Positions 43,946 through 50,875 of a stretch of DNA of 64,000 bases are shown in pieces (within the stretch, counting starts at the first letter, position 1; the number at the start of each line of letters is the position of its first letter). Position numbers and translations under genes: made by a program. Source of the stretch: Streptomyces sp. Sge12 (lineage in GTDB: Bacteria; Actinomycetota; Actinomycetes; Streptomycetales; Streptomycetaceae); assembly GCF_002080455.1 (NCBI RefSeq), contig NZ_CP020555.1, positions 930,001-994,000 of the forward strand, given 5' to 3'. The notes beneath the pieces were generated by a model, which was not told the DNA's origin, searched no databases, and worked only from the letters and a program-made list of their open reading frames with translations.

Positions 43946-44212
43946 TCAGCCCGGCCAGGTACCCGTCAAGCGGCGTACGGCCACGGCGCCCGATCGATCG
44001 ACGGACGCCTTGACCACGGCGAAGATCGCGCCCTGGATGGCCGCCGCGAGCAGGATCTGCTGCCAGGAGCGGTCCTCGTCCGTGGCGTCCGGGGCGTCGC
44101 CCTCACCCTCGACGATCTTCCACGCCTGTTTGAACACGGCACTCGCGACCAGGCCGCTCGCGGCGCCGAGAGCGAGGCCGACGGGCTTGTAGGCGAGCTT
44201 GGAAGCCTTCAT
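43946..44212 (-). CDS. DUF4235 family membrane protein
   Basis: Encodes 88 aa. The family pattern is MKASKLAYKPVGLALGAASG, LVASAVFKQAWKIVEGE, DRSWQQILLAAAIQGAIFAV and VKASVDRSGAVAVRRLTGTW. Two hydrophobic segments are present. ATG 44212 overlaps the stop of the DUF3618-type gene (ATGA). It is the last gene of a three-gene set (holin-like, DUF3618, DUF4235) that recurs in Streptomyces. Confidence 0.88.
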   Translation of the reverse strand: MKASKLAYKPVGLALGAASGLVASAVFKQAWKIVEGEGDAPDATDEDRSWQQILLAAAIQGAIFAVVKASVDRSGAVAVRRLTGTWPG

Positions 44213-44643
44213 CGGCGACGACCGCGGCTGCGACGGACCAGCACGAGCGCGATGATCACGGCGCCCGCCACGAGGAGCGGGGTGCGGTTGACGCGCGCGA
44301 CCGTCGCGGCCCGGCCGGCCTGTTCCAGCAGCGGGTCGGGGGTCTTGTCCGCCGCGTACTTTCCGGCGCGTGTCGCGCTGTCCCACACCTGCGCCGCTGC
44401 ATGGGCCGTCTTGTCCAGGACGGGGTCGGGCGTCCTGTCCCGCACCAACTGGGCGGCCTGCCCGGCCTTCTCGCGGATCTGATCGGCGATCAGGGAGGCC
44501 TTCTCGGCGGTTTCCTGCTTCATGACGGCAGTCCTCTCCTTGGTTCGGGTCTTGATGTCGGCCTTGGCGGCCATGGGCCCCGACGGTCCGGCCGGGTTCG
44601 TCGCGGGTCCGTTCGACGCTCTCGCGCAACCCTGGGGGGTCAT
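44209..44643 (-). CDS. DUF3618-type membrane protein with an out-of-frame N-terminal segment
   Basis: Encodes 144 aa. From residue about 24 on it is normal: AAKADIKTRTKERTAVMKQE, several amphipathic repeats, and the C-terminal helix TPLLVAGAVIIALVLVRRSR. The expected start of the family (LRESVERTRDEPGRTVGA) is present in the DNA but in another frame, at 44576-44629. Loss of one C in the run after ATGA and one added A before TGGCC would explain it. Both junctions overlap neighbours (ATGA). It may still work, because the anchor and repeats are intact. Confidence 0.75.
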   Translation of the reverse strand: MTPQGCARASNGPATNPAGPSGPMAAKADIKTRTKERTAVMKQETAEKASLIADQIREKAGQAAQLVRDRTPDPVLDKTAHAAAQVWDSATRAGKYAADKTPDPLLEQAGRAATVARVNRTPLLVAGAVIIALVLVRRSRGRRR

Positions 44644-44954
44644 CGGTGCGCCCTGTCGTGGAGCTCGGCCAGGTCGGCCACCTGCTGCCGTCCTGCCAGC
44701 CCCGCTGCGGCGGCCGCCGCGGCGAGCACGCCGGTGATGGTCAGGGCTGCCACCCCGACCGGCAGGAACAGCGCGACCGCGGCTATGCACGTGGCCATCA
44801 GCACCTGGGCCGCGAAGAGACCGAGGACACCGGCTGTGCCGACGCGGTAGCGCCTGCGGTCCATCGCTGCGCGAGCCGGCTGCGTCTCCGTACGGACCGG
44901 CTCCGCGATCCGCCGGGAACCGTACGGGACCGAGACGCTCACCGAGTCCTGCAT
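44640..44954 (-). CDS. Two-span membrane protein in the holin-X-like position
   Basis: Encodes 104 aa. ATG 44954 follows AGGAGGAGG. Two helices (GTAGVLGLFAAQVLMATCIA and ALTITGVLAAAAAAAGLAG) and an end in LAELHDRAHR resemble a shortened phage-holin/DUF1469 protein of actinobacteria. The typical amphipathic N-terminal helix is replaced by an unrelated segment. Position before DUF3618 and DUF4235 genes supports the assignment; sequence alone is weak. A candidate SigB-type promoter lies at 45000-45024. Confidence 0.65.
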   Translation of the reverse strand: MQDSVSVSVPYGSRRIAEPVRTETQPARAAMDRRRYRVGTAGVLGLFAAQVLMATCIAAVALFLPVGVAALTITGVLAAAAAAAGLAGRQQVADLAELHDRAHR

Positions 44955-44999
44955 GGCCGGTCCTCCTCCTGGGATGTGCGTGCCGCGGTCGTGACGCGC

Positions 45000-45024
45000 T
45001 TACCCCGTCATCGCCTCAACACCC
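45000..45024 (-). promoter_or_regulatory. Candidate sigma-B-type promoter
   Basis: On the minus strand: GGGT, 15 bases, GGGTAA, located 46 bases upstream of the holin-like gene. It has the same pattern and spacing as at 12206 and 46688. Confidence 0.35.
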
Positions 45025-45061
45025 GCCCCAGGAACAGAATCCCGGGCGCAGCACCATCCCC

Positions 45062-45439
45062 TCAGGCGACGGCGGGGATCGGGATCAGCGCCGTGATGGT
45101 CTTACCGCCGAGGCCGCAGCGGATCTCCGTGCGGTCGGCGATCCGGTTGACCAGCAGCCAGCCGAACCCTCCCGGCACCTCGACCGGCGTCCCGGGCATG
45201 CGGGGGCACTGGGAAGTCGCGTCCGACACGTCGACCGCCACGCAGTCCCGAAGGTGCCGGACCTGGAAGTCGGTCACACCGCCGGCATGACGGACCGCAT
45301 TGGAGACCAGCTCCGACACCACCAACAGCACGTCGTCCACCAGACGCTCCGCCACGCCATGGGCCGCCAGGACATCGCGGGCGATCAACCGGGCGTCCTC
45401 ACACCGCAGACCGGCCATTCGACGTGGTGTACCTGACAT
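45062..45439 (-). CDS. HATPase-domain anti-sigma-type protein (RsbW-like)
   Basis: Encodes 125 aa. ATG 45439 follows AAAGGAG. The GHKL N box is DVLLVVSELVSNAVRHAGGV and the G box is VPGGFGWLLVNRIADRTEIR. Single-domain proteins of this kind are anti-sigma/anti-antagonist kinases. It stands alone between the holin-like operon and copy B of the duplicated block. Partner unknown. Confidence 0.85.
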   Translation of the reverse strand: MSGTPRRMAGLRCEDARLIARDVLAAHGVAERLVDDVLLVVSELVSNAVRHAGGVTDFQVRHLRDCVAVDVSDATSQCPRMPGTPVEVPGGFGWLLVNRIADRTEIRCGLGGKTITALIPIPAVA

Positions 45440-45612
45440 CGCCACTCCTTTCACATCAGGCGTCTTCCCCTTCCTCCTCCACACATCCCGTCCGGCCACC
45501 GGTTCCACGAAAATCGGACTCTCCTGCCCGGCCGCACAGGTAGGAAACAAATAAAAATCGAATACATGTCCCGGATGTGGTCGGGCAGGCGGTGCTGCGG
45601 AGGTTGATAACT

Positions 45613-45774
45613 ATGGTTCCCCTGCTTCTCGTTCTTCTGCTGGTCCTTCTTCTCTTCGGCGCGGGTTTCGCGGTGAAGATTCTCTGGTGGGTGGCTCTGG
45701 CCGTCCTGATCCTTTGGCTCATCGGCTTCGTCGCCCGTCCGAAGGGCGGTAGCGGCCGCTGGTACCGCTGGTAG
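45613..45774 (+). CDS. 53-aa hydrophobic membrane protein (copy B)
   Basis: The protein is identical to that at 13940: two hydrophobic helices and the tail GGSGRWYRW. The upstream GGAGGTTGATAACT context is conserved too. The flanking genes differ (an anti-sigma-type gene instead of corA), so the block moved or was copied as a unit. Confidence 0.75.
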   Translation: MVPLLLVLLLVLLLFGAGFAVKILWWVALAVLILWLIGFVARPKGGSGRWYRW

Positions 45775-45958
45775 CCGAATCGACGAACCATCCCGGCCCC
45801 CCTATCGATCCCGGGTGCGTGAAGCGGTGAATGCGGGGCAGGCGAAGTCCAGGCGGAACGCAGCACCCCCGCCATGCACGACGTACGGAACGGAACAAGG
45901 AGGGGCGGCGGAGAAGCATTTCCCCGCCGCCCTCCATTGACCGAGGAGTTGTTTTCGC

Positions 45959-46327
45959 GTGACTGAACATGTGTGGAGCTACCAGCCGACCTCCGGCCAC
46001 CTCGCCGGTACCGACCTGACCGGATACAAGGTCGAGGCGACCGACGGCAGCATCGGCAAGGTCGACAAGCACTCCGACGAGGTCGGTGACGCCTACCTGG
46101 TCGTCGACACCGGCCCCTGGATCTTCGGCAAGGAGGTCCTCCTGCCGGCCAGCACGGTCGTCAGGATCGACCCCGACGACCAGAAGATCTACGTCGCCGG
46201 CACCAAGGAACAGATCAAGAACGCACCCGAGTTCCACCGCGACAAGCACCTCGGCGACACCGGCTACCGCGAGGAACTGGGCACCTACTACGGCACCGGC
46301 GCCCCCTTCGGCGGCCGACCCGCCTGA
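45959..46327 (+). CDS. PRC-barrel domain protein (copy B)
   Basis: Encodes 122 aa from GTG 45959, with GAGGAG upstream. The protein is identical to that at 14233, including the barrel and the tail APEFHRDKHLGD. The nucleotide sequence also appears identical by eye, which points to recent duplication or gene conversion. Confidence 0.85.
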   Translation: MTEHVWSYQPTSGHLAGTDLTGYKVEATDGSIGKVDKHSDEVGDAYLVVDTGPWIFGKEVLLPASTVVRIDPDDQKIYVAGTKEQIKNAPEFHRDKHLGDTGYREELGTYYGTGAPFGGRPA

Positions 46328-46342
46328 CCCCACCCCCACACG

Positions 46343-46389
46343 ACGACGCCGGTCCCGACACCCACCCCGGGTGCCGGGACCGGCGTCGT
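46343..46389. terminator. Strong hairpin terminator, copy B
   Basis: Same 21-base-arm hairpin as at 14617-14663, here between the PRC gene and the convergent DUF5133 gene. Confidence 0.8.
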
Positions 46390-46416
46390 CACGCCCCCTG
46401 TCCGCCCCGCCGCCGA

Positions 46417-46647
46417 TCAGCCCGAGGCGAGTACGGAGTCGTCGAGGGCGCCCGTTCCGGGCAGGTGGTGGCGGGCGGCGATCAGGGCGGCGTGCACGTC
46501 CGTCGTGCCGGTGGCCACGCACAGGGCCCGCTCGACGGCCTCGATCTCCCTGCGTACCGGCGAGTCGCCGTCCGCCGCGTCGAGCACGGACAGGGCCCAG
46601 TAGCGGTCGACGAGGCCGGGGAGTACGGCCGGGTGAGCCATCAACAT
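46417..46647 (-). CDS. DUF5133 family protein
   Basis: Encodes 76 aa. The pattern MLMAHPAVLPGLVDRYWALS, then REIEAVERALCVATGTTDVH and AALIAARHHLPG fits the small DUF5133 proteins of Streptomyces. AAAGGC precedes ATG 46647. A candidate SigB-type promoter is at 46688-46712. Function unknown. Confidence 0.8.
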   Translation of the reverse strand: MLMAHPAVLPGLVDRYWALSVLDAADGDSPVRREIEAVERALCVATGTTDVHAALIAARHHLPGTGALDDSVLASG

Positions 46648-46687
46648 GGGTGATTGCCTTTCGCCAGATCGAACAAGTGGCCGTCGC

Positions 46688-46712
46688 CTACCCTGCCGAT
46701 CGCCGCTGAACC
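46688..46712 (-). promoter_or_regulatory. Candidate sigma-B-type promoter
   Basis: On the minus strand: GGTT, 15 bases, GGGTAG, located 41 bases upstream of the DUF5133 gene. It is the best of three such matches in the window. Confidence 0.4.
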
Positions 46713-46738
46713 CCCGCCACGACCTGCCCGCCATGGCG

Positions 46739-47449
46739 TCAACGCGGCGCCGCGCACTCCTCGCCACCGCGACCGCCACCGCCGCCACCAGCGCCGCCGT
46801 CGCCACCGCCCGCCACCCGGCGCCTGACCTGGTCCTCCTGGGCGAGACGCCGCAGCAGTTCGAACACCGGGGCGCAGATCGCGAGGACGACGACCGCCCG
46901 CTCGGCCAGCGACACCGGGTCGTCGATGCCGGCCGCGCGCTCCAGGTCCAGCACGGCCACCCGCTCCGCCAGCCGCGCGTAGGCGGCGAGCTCTCCCGGG
47001 GCGTACTGCGCGTCCAGCCTCCGCAATTCCTTCAGCGCTGCCGTCAGCCCCTTCACGTGCGGTGACGTCCCCGGCGCCTGCCAGTCCAGGGCCGCGAGCA
47101 GCTCCGCCACCTCGGCGCCGGCGGCCGCCTCGCCGTCGGCCTCCTCGGCGGGGTCCGCGTCGTGCAGGGCCGCGACCGGCACCGGGAGGGCGTAGCTGAC
47201 CGCGCCGAGGGCGCCCTCGGCGCTGTGGGCCTGGTCGACGGCTCCGAGCACGTCACGTGTGGCGGCGATGGACAGGCCGCCGAGCGTGGTCAGCGCCTTG
47301 ATGAGCCGCAGCCGCTGCGCGTGCTCCTCCCCGTACTCGGCCAGGGTCGCGGCCGTCGCCCGCCCCGCGGGCAGCAGACCCTGCCGCAGGAAGTACTTGA
47401 TGCTGGCGACCGGCACGCCGGTCCGCCGGCTGAGCTCCGAGATCTTCAT
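46739..47449 (-). CDS. MerR-family transcriptional regulator
   Basis: Encodes 236 aa. The N-terminal winged HTH is typical: MKISELSRRTGVPVASIKYF, LRQGLLPAGRATAATLAEYG, HAQRLRLIKALTTLGGLSI. The C-terminal domain is helical (about 95-215) and ends in a Gly-rich tail. No Cys metal site like that of MerR/CueR is seen, so the signal is probably an organic compound. It is divergent from the YhgE-type transporter gene. Twin palindromes in between are its likely operators. Confidence 0.9.
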   Translation of the reverse strand: MKISELSRRTGVPVASIKYFLRQGLLPAGRATAATLAEYGEEHAQRLRLIKALTTLGGLSIAATRDVLGAVDQAHSAEGALGAVSYALPVPVAALHDADPAEEADGEAAAGAEVAELLAALDWQAPGTSPHVKGLTAALKELRRLDAQYAPGELAAYARLAERVAVLDLERAAGIDDPVSLAERAVVVLAICAPVFELLRRLAQEDQVRRRVAGGGDGGAGGGGGGRGGEECAAPR

Positions 47450-47510
47450 GCGGCTCCCCTCCCGGTCGTACGGCCCGGTACTCGGCTTCGGCGATTGGAC
47501 ACCACAACAA

Positions 47511-47552
47511 GATACTGCCAGTATCCAGTAGCTGGATACTTCAAGTATCCAG
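47511..47552. promoter_or_regulatory. Twin palindromic operators for the MerR regulator
   Basis: Site 1 (47511-47525): GATACTG C CAGTATC. Site 2 (47532-47552): CTGGATACTT, C, AAGTATCCAG. Both are perfect and share GATACT/AGTATC arms. They lie between the divergent MerR and YhgE-type genes, as expected for MerR-controlled promoters. Confidence 0.7.
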
Positions 47553-47583
47553 TCCAGGAATGCAGCCGCGTACCGGAGAATCG

Positions 47584-48933
47584 ATGCCTCAGCCCACGCC
47601 GCCCCCCTCCGTGCTCCGCCGACCCCAGCTGTGGATCGGTACGGGGCTCATCGCCGCAGTGGTCTCGATGCTGTTCGCCCTGCTCTACGTCGGCGGCAAC
47701 GTCAACCCCAGGGGGAACCTGCGCGACCTGCCCGTGGCCGTGGTCAACGCCGACCGCGGCGCCGACGCGGGCGGCCGCCACGTCAACATGGGCGAGCAGG
47801 TCGTCTCCGGGATCCAGCAGGCGGCCAAGGGCGACAAGAGCATCGACTGGCATTTCGTGAGCCGCGAGGAAGCCGACAAGCGGCTGGGCAAGGGCAAGGT
47901 CTTCGGCGCCCTCGTCATACCCGACGACTTCTCGGCCACGGTGACCGGGCTCGCCGCCCCGCAGCCCGCACCCCAGGGCAAGGCCGCCGCGCCGACCCTG
48001 ACCGTGCTGACCAACCAGGCCGCCGGCAGCATCGGTTCCTCCATGGCCTCGCAGGCCGTACAGAAGGCCGCCCACGCCGCCTCCGCCCAGCTCGGCCAGG
48101 AACTCCTCAAGCAGGCCGGCGCCCAGAAGAGCCCCCTCCCGCCGGCCGCCCAGCTCAAGCTGGCCGACCCGGTGACCGTGACCGTCGCCGACGGCCACCC
48201 CGTCGGACCCCGCAGCGCCATGGGCCTGAGCGCCTTCTACTACGCGCTGGTCCTGGTCGTCTGCGGCATGCTCGGCGCCAACGTGGTCAACTCCCAGGTC
48301 GACACCGCGCTCGGCTACCTGCACACCGACTTCGGTCCCTTCCGCAAGCGCGAACCCGTCCAGCACACCAGCCGCGTCCGCACCCTGGCCATCGGCATGG
48401 CGCTCATGCTCGGCCTGTCACTGGTCATGGGCACCCTGGTCGAGGTCGCGACGGTCGGCATCCTCGACATGGACGCCTCCCACCTGGGCCTGCTGTGGCT
48501 CTATTCGGTCGCCACCATCGCGGTGGTCGGCATCGGCAGCCTGGCCCTGTTCGCCGCCTTCGGCACCCCCGGCATGCTGCTCGCCACCATCGTCTTCGTC
48601 GCGATGGCCGTCCCCTCCTCCGGCGCCACCGTGCCCGTCCAGGCACTGCCCGGGTTCTTCCGCGCCCTCGCCGAGTTCGAGCCGCTGCGCCAGATCACCG
48701 AGGGGCTCCGCTCGCTGCTCTACTACGGGGCCCAGGCCGACGCGGGCCTGACCCGGGCGTGGGCCTCGATGGGCGTCGCCCTCGCCGCAGCGCTGGCCTT
48801 CGGCTTCGCCATCACCCACCTCTACGACCGCAGGGGACTGCACCGCATCCCCCACCCCGAGACCGAGGCCGAGACCGAGGCCGAGCCCGAGGCCCCGGAG
48901 GCCCCCGAGACCCCTGCACCGGCCACGGCCTGA
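47584..48933 (+). CDS. YhgE/Pip-type ABC-2 membrane protein (DUF3533-like)
   Basis: Encodes 449 aa. ATG 47584 follows GGAGAATCG. One N-terminal helix (LWIGTGLIAAVVSMLFALLY) and a large outer domain (LPVAVVNADRGADAGGRHVN, VFGALVIPDDFSATV) are followed by five C-terminal helices (YYALVLVVCGMLGANVV, then MALMLGLSLVMGTLVEVATV and others). This is the Pip/YhgE layout of export or resistance proteins. An acidic Glu/Pro tail ends the protein. The divergent MerR gene suggests drug- or stress-induced expression. Confidence 0.87.
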   Translation: MPQPTPPPSVLRRPQLWIGTGLIAAVVSMLFALLYVGGNVNPRGNLRDLPVAVVNADRGADAGGRHVNMGEQVVSGIQQAAKGDKSIDWHFVSREEADKRLGKGKVFGALVIPDDFSATVTGLAAPQPAPQGKAAAPTLTVLTNQAAGSIGSSMASQAVQKAAHAASAQLGQELLKQAGAQKSPLPPAAQLKLADPVTVTVADGHPVGPRSAMGLSAFYYALVLVVCGMLGANVVNSQVDTALGYLHTDFGPFRKREPVQHTSRVRTLAIGMALMLGLSLVMGTLVEVATVGILDMDASHLGLLWLYSVATIAVVGIGSLALFAAFGTPGMLLATIVFVAMAVPSSGATVPVQALPGFFRALAEFEPLRQITEGLRSLLYYGAQADAGLTRAWASMGVALAAALAFGFAITHLYDRRGLHRIPHPETEAETEAEPEAPEAPETPAPATA

Positions 48934-48972
48934 GCCCCTCGGCGCGTCCGATCGCGCCGACTCCACCCTGCC

Positions 48973-49021
48973 GCGCCAACCCGTGCCCCCGCCCTGCGGG
49001 AATCCGTACACGGGTTGGCGC
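48973..49021. terminator. Hairpin terminator between convergent genes
   Basis: Thirteen-base perfect arms, GCGCCAACCCGTG and CACGGGTTGGCGC, between the YhgE-type gene and the repeat-protein gene. Confidence 0.65.
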
Positions 49022-49039
49022 TGCGCGCAGTACACCCGG

Positions 49040-50686
49040 TCAGGAATCGGAGCGGAAGGCCCCGTGGACGCGGAGGTCGCCGTTGATCGCCACCTTCCCG
49101 TCGTTCGTGTGCATGATCCAGTCGCCTGCGTTGCGGACCGACAGATGCGCGCCGGCGTTCACCTTCCCCTGCAAGCGCGACTCTCCTTGTACGCGCAGCA
49201 TGCCGAGGGTGGTGAGGTCCCCGGTGACCGTGACCGTGTGGTCGGCCTTCACCTCGCCCTCGGCATCCAGGCGGCCGTGGACGATCAGCCGCGGCGGGCC
49301 GTCCTGGGTCTCCAGCACGTTGTCGACGCTCAGCCCGCCCTGGAGGGTGAGACGTTCCTTGACCTGGGCCCGGTGGGTGACGACGTCGTTGAGGTCCGCC
49401 TTGTCGGCGGCGACGGTCCCCCACTGGCGGCTTCCGGCGCCCTGGAACACATTCATCCCGGAGGCCGGGAACTCGATCCATCCGTCGGCGGCCGTGCGGC
49501 CCTGCACCCACTTGGTGTTGATGCCGTTCAGGTCCGCCAGGTCGGCGGCGACGGTTCCCCAGTCCTGCTTTCCGTCCTTGCGGACGTTCACTCCCGACTG
49601 CGGGAACTCGACCCATCCCTTGCCCGCGTCCCGGTCCCCCACCCACTGGGTGTTGATGCCGGTCACGCTGATCCTGTCGGCCGTCACGGTTCCCAAGTCG
49701 CTTCCACCACCGCGGCCGACCCTGATTCCGTCGGACGGGAAGCCGATCCACCCGGCGTCGCTCCCGCGCCCGCGGACCCACGCCGCGGTCACGGTCTCGA
49801 CGTCGGTCGTGGCGGCGAAGAGGGTGCCGAGGCCGTCGGCGGCGTCGCGGATCCGGGCACCCTGCGTGGTGAAGACGATCCGGCCCCGGTCCGTCGTGCC
49901 CTCGACCCACGGGCTGTGGATACCGTCCGTCGCGGTGACGCCCTCGAACTCGGGGCTGCGCAGGTGGACGGTGGTGGTGAGGAAGTACCCGGACTGCTGC
50001 CCACCCGGGGAGGTGGCGATCAGGGTGTACGTGGCGTCCCGCTTCGGCTCCTGGCCCGCCGCCGGCGACCACTGCCAGCCGGTTGCGCCCGGCGTCGGCG
50101 CGACCGTCTCCGGAGGGCCGTCCGGGCCCTGGATCCGGTAGACGAGGGTGTCGGGCCCGTCCCACTGCAGGACCACGTCCTGGCCCGTGGCCACCAGGGA
50201 CTGCTTCGCGCGGAAGTTGCGCGGAACCTTGGGCAGCTGCTTCAGCAGGCTCAGGGTCACGGGGTTCTTCTGCACCCTGGCGCCGTTGGCCGCCCGCTCC
50301 AGCACGTGCAGCAGCACCAGTCCCGCTGCGCCGGAGACGGGGAAGCCGTCCAGGACCAGGGCCATGGAGCCGGCCTCCCGGAACAGCGCGTTCGGGCGGG
50401 CGGTCACGGTGAGGACACCCGTGTTGTCGTCCCAGGCGACGATCGGCTCCTCGCCCTGCTTCGTCGCGGTGTTCCGCTCGACCCGCGCGCTGATCGTCTT
50501 CGGATTCGCGGTCAGGTCACCGTCCGCCTGGCCGCAGGGCACGCGGACCTCGATGGAGTACCAGATCACCTCGTCCATGGTCGGATTGGAGACGACGATG
50601 CAGACCGATCCCTGGCGTTCCTCGCCCGCGACCGGCACCTGGAGCGGAGCCGGATCGGTGAGTATTTCGTAGTGCAGAGAAGCCAT
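49040..50686 (-). CDS. Large repeat protein of unknown function
   Basis: Encodes 548 aa from ATG 50686, with no signal peptide. The N-terminal 230 residues contain two beta-domains (SVCIVVSNPTMDEVIWYSIE ... an Ig/fibronectin-like part with DVVLQWDGPDTLVYRI). About 255-440 is a repeat region with units like GWVEFPQSGVNVRKDG, DWGTVAADLADLNGIN, TKWVQGRTAADGWIEFP. The last 110 residues are a beta-rich, shaft-like tail (LTLQGGLSVDNVLETQDG, VTVTGDLTTLGMLRVQGES) that resembles a polymer-forming or phage-tail-fibre stalk. No close family is recognised. It may be an extracellular or contractile-injection-type particle component, but that is speculation. Confidence 0.7.
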   Translation of the reverse strand: MASLHYEILTDPAPLQVPVAGEERQGSVCIVVSNPTMDEVIWYSIEVRVPCGQADGDLTANPKTISARVERNTATKQGEEPIVAWDDNTGVLTVTARPNALFREAGSMALVLDGFPVSGAAGLVLLHVLERAANGARVQKNPVTLSLLKQLPKVPRNFRAKQSLVATGQDVVLQWDGPDTLVYRIQGPDGPPETVAPTPGATGWQWSPAAGQEPKRDATYTLIATSPGGQQSGYFLTTTVHLRSPEFEGVTATDGIHSPWVEGTTDRGRIVFTTQGARIRDAADGLGTLFAATTDVETVTAAWVRGRGSDAGWIGFPSDGIRVGRGGGSDLGTVTADRISVTGINTQWVGDRDAGKGWVEFPQSGVNVRKDGKQDWGTVAADLADLNGINTKWVQGRTAADGWIEFPASGMNVFQGAGSRQWGTVAADKADLNDVVTHRAQVKERLTLQGGLSVDNVLETQDGPPRLIVHGRLDAEGEVKADHTVTVTGDLTTLGMLRVQGESRLQGKVNAGAHLSVRNAGDWIMHTNDGKVAINGDLRVHGAFRSDS

Positions 50687-50875
50687 CGCTGAAGACCCCC
50701 TGTGTGCGCTGTCCGACGCTTGCCCCCGACGGGCACAGCCCCTCCAGCACAGCACTTACCGGACAACCCGACACCCGGATCGCCCCAACCGGCGCGAAAC
50801 AGACGTTCACTGTCCGAATCGGGAATCTCCCACTTTTCCGATCACACAGCTCCCGGCTGCGGCCGTCAGCGCCGG

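Larger units (their letters stand above)
45541..46409. repeat. Long direct repeat, copy B
   Basis: Near-identical partner of 13873-14686. The PRC gene and terminator look unchanged, and the 53-aa gene differs by at least one silent base. The spacer before the PRC gene carries about 45 additional bases, and the 5' edge shows scattered substitutions. Confidence 0.9.
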
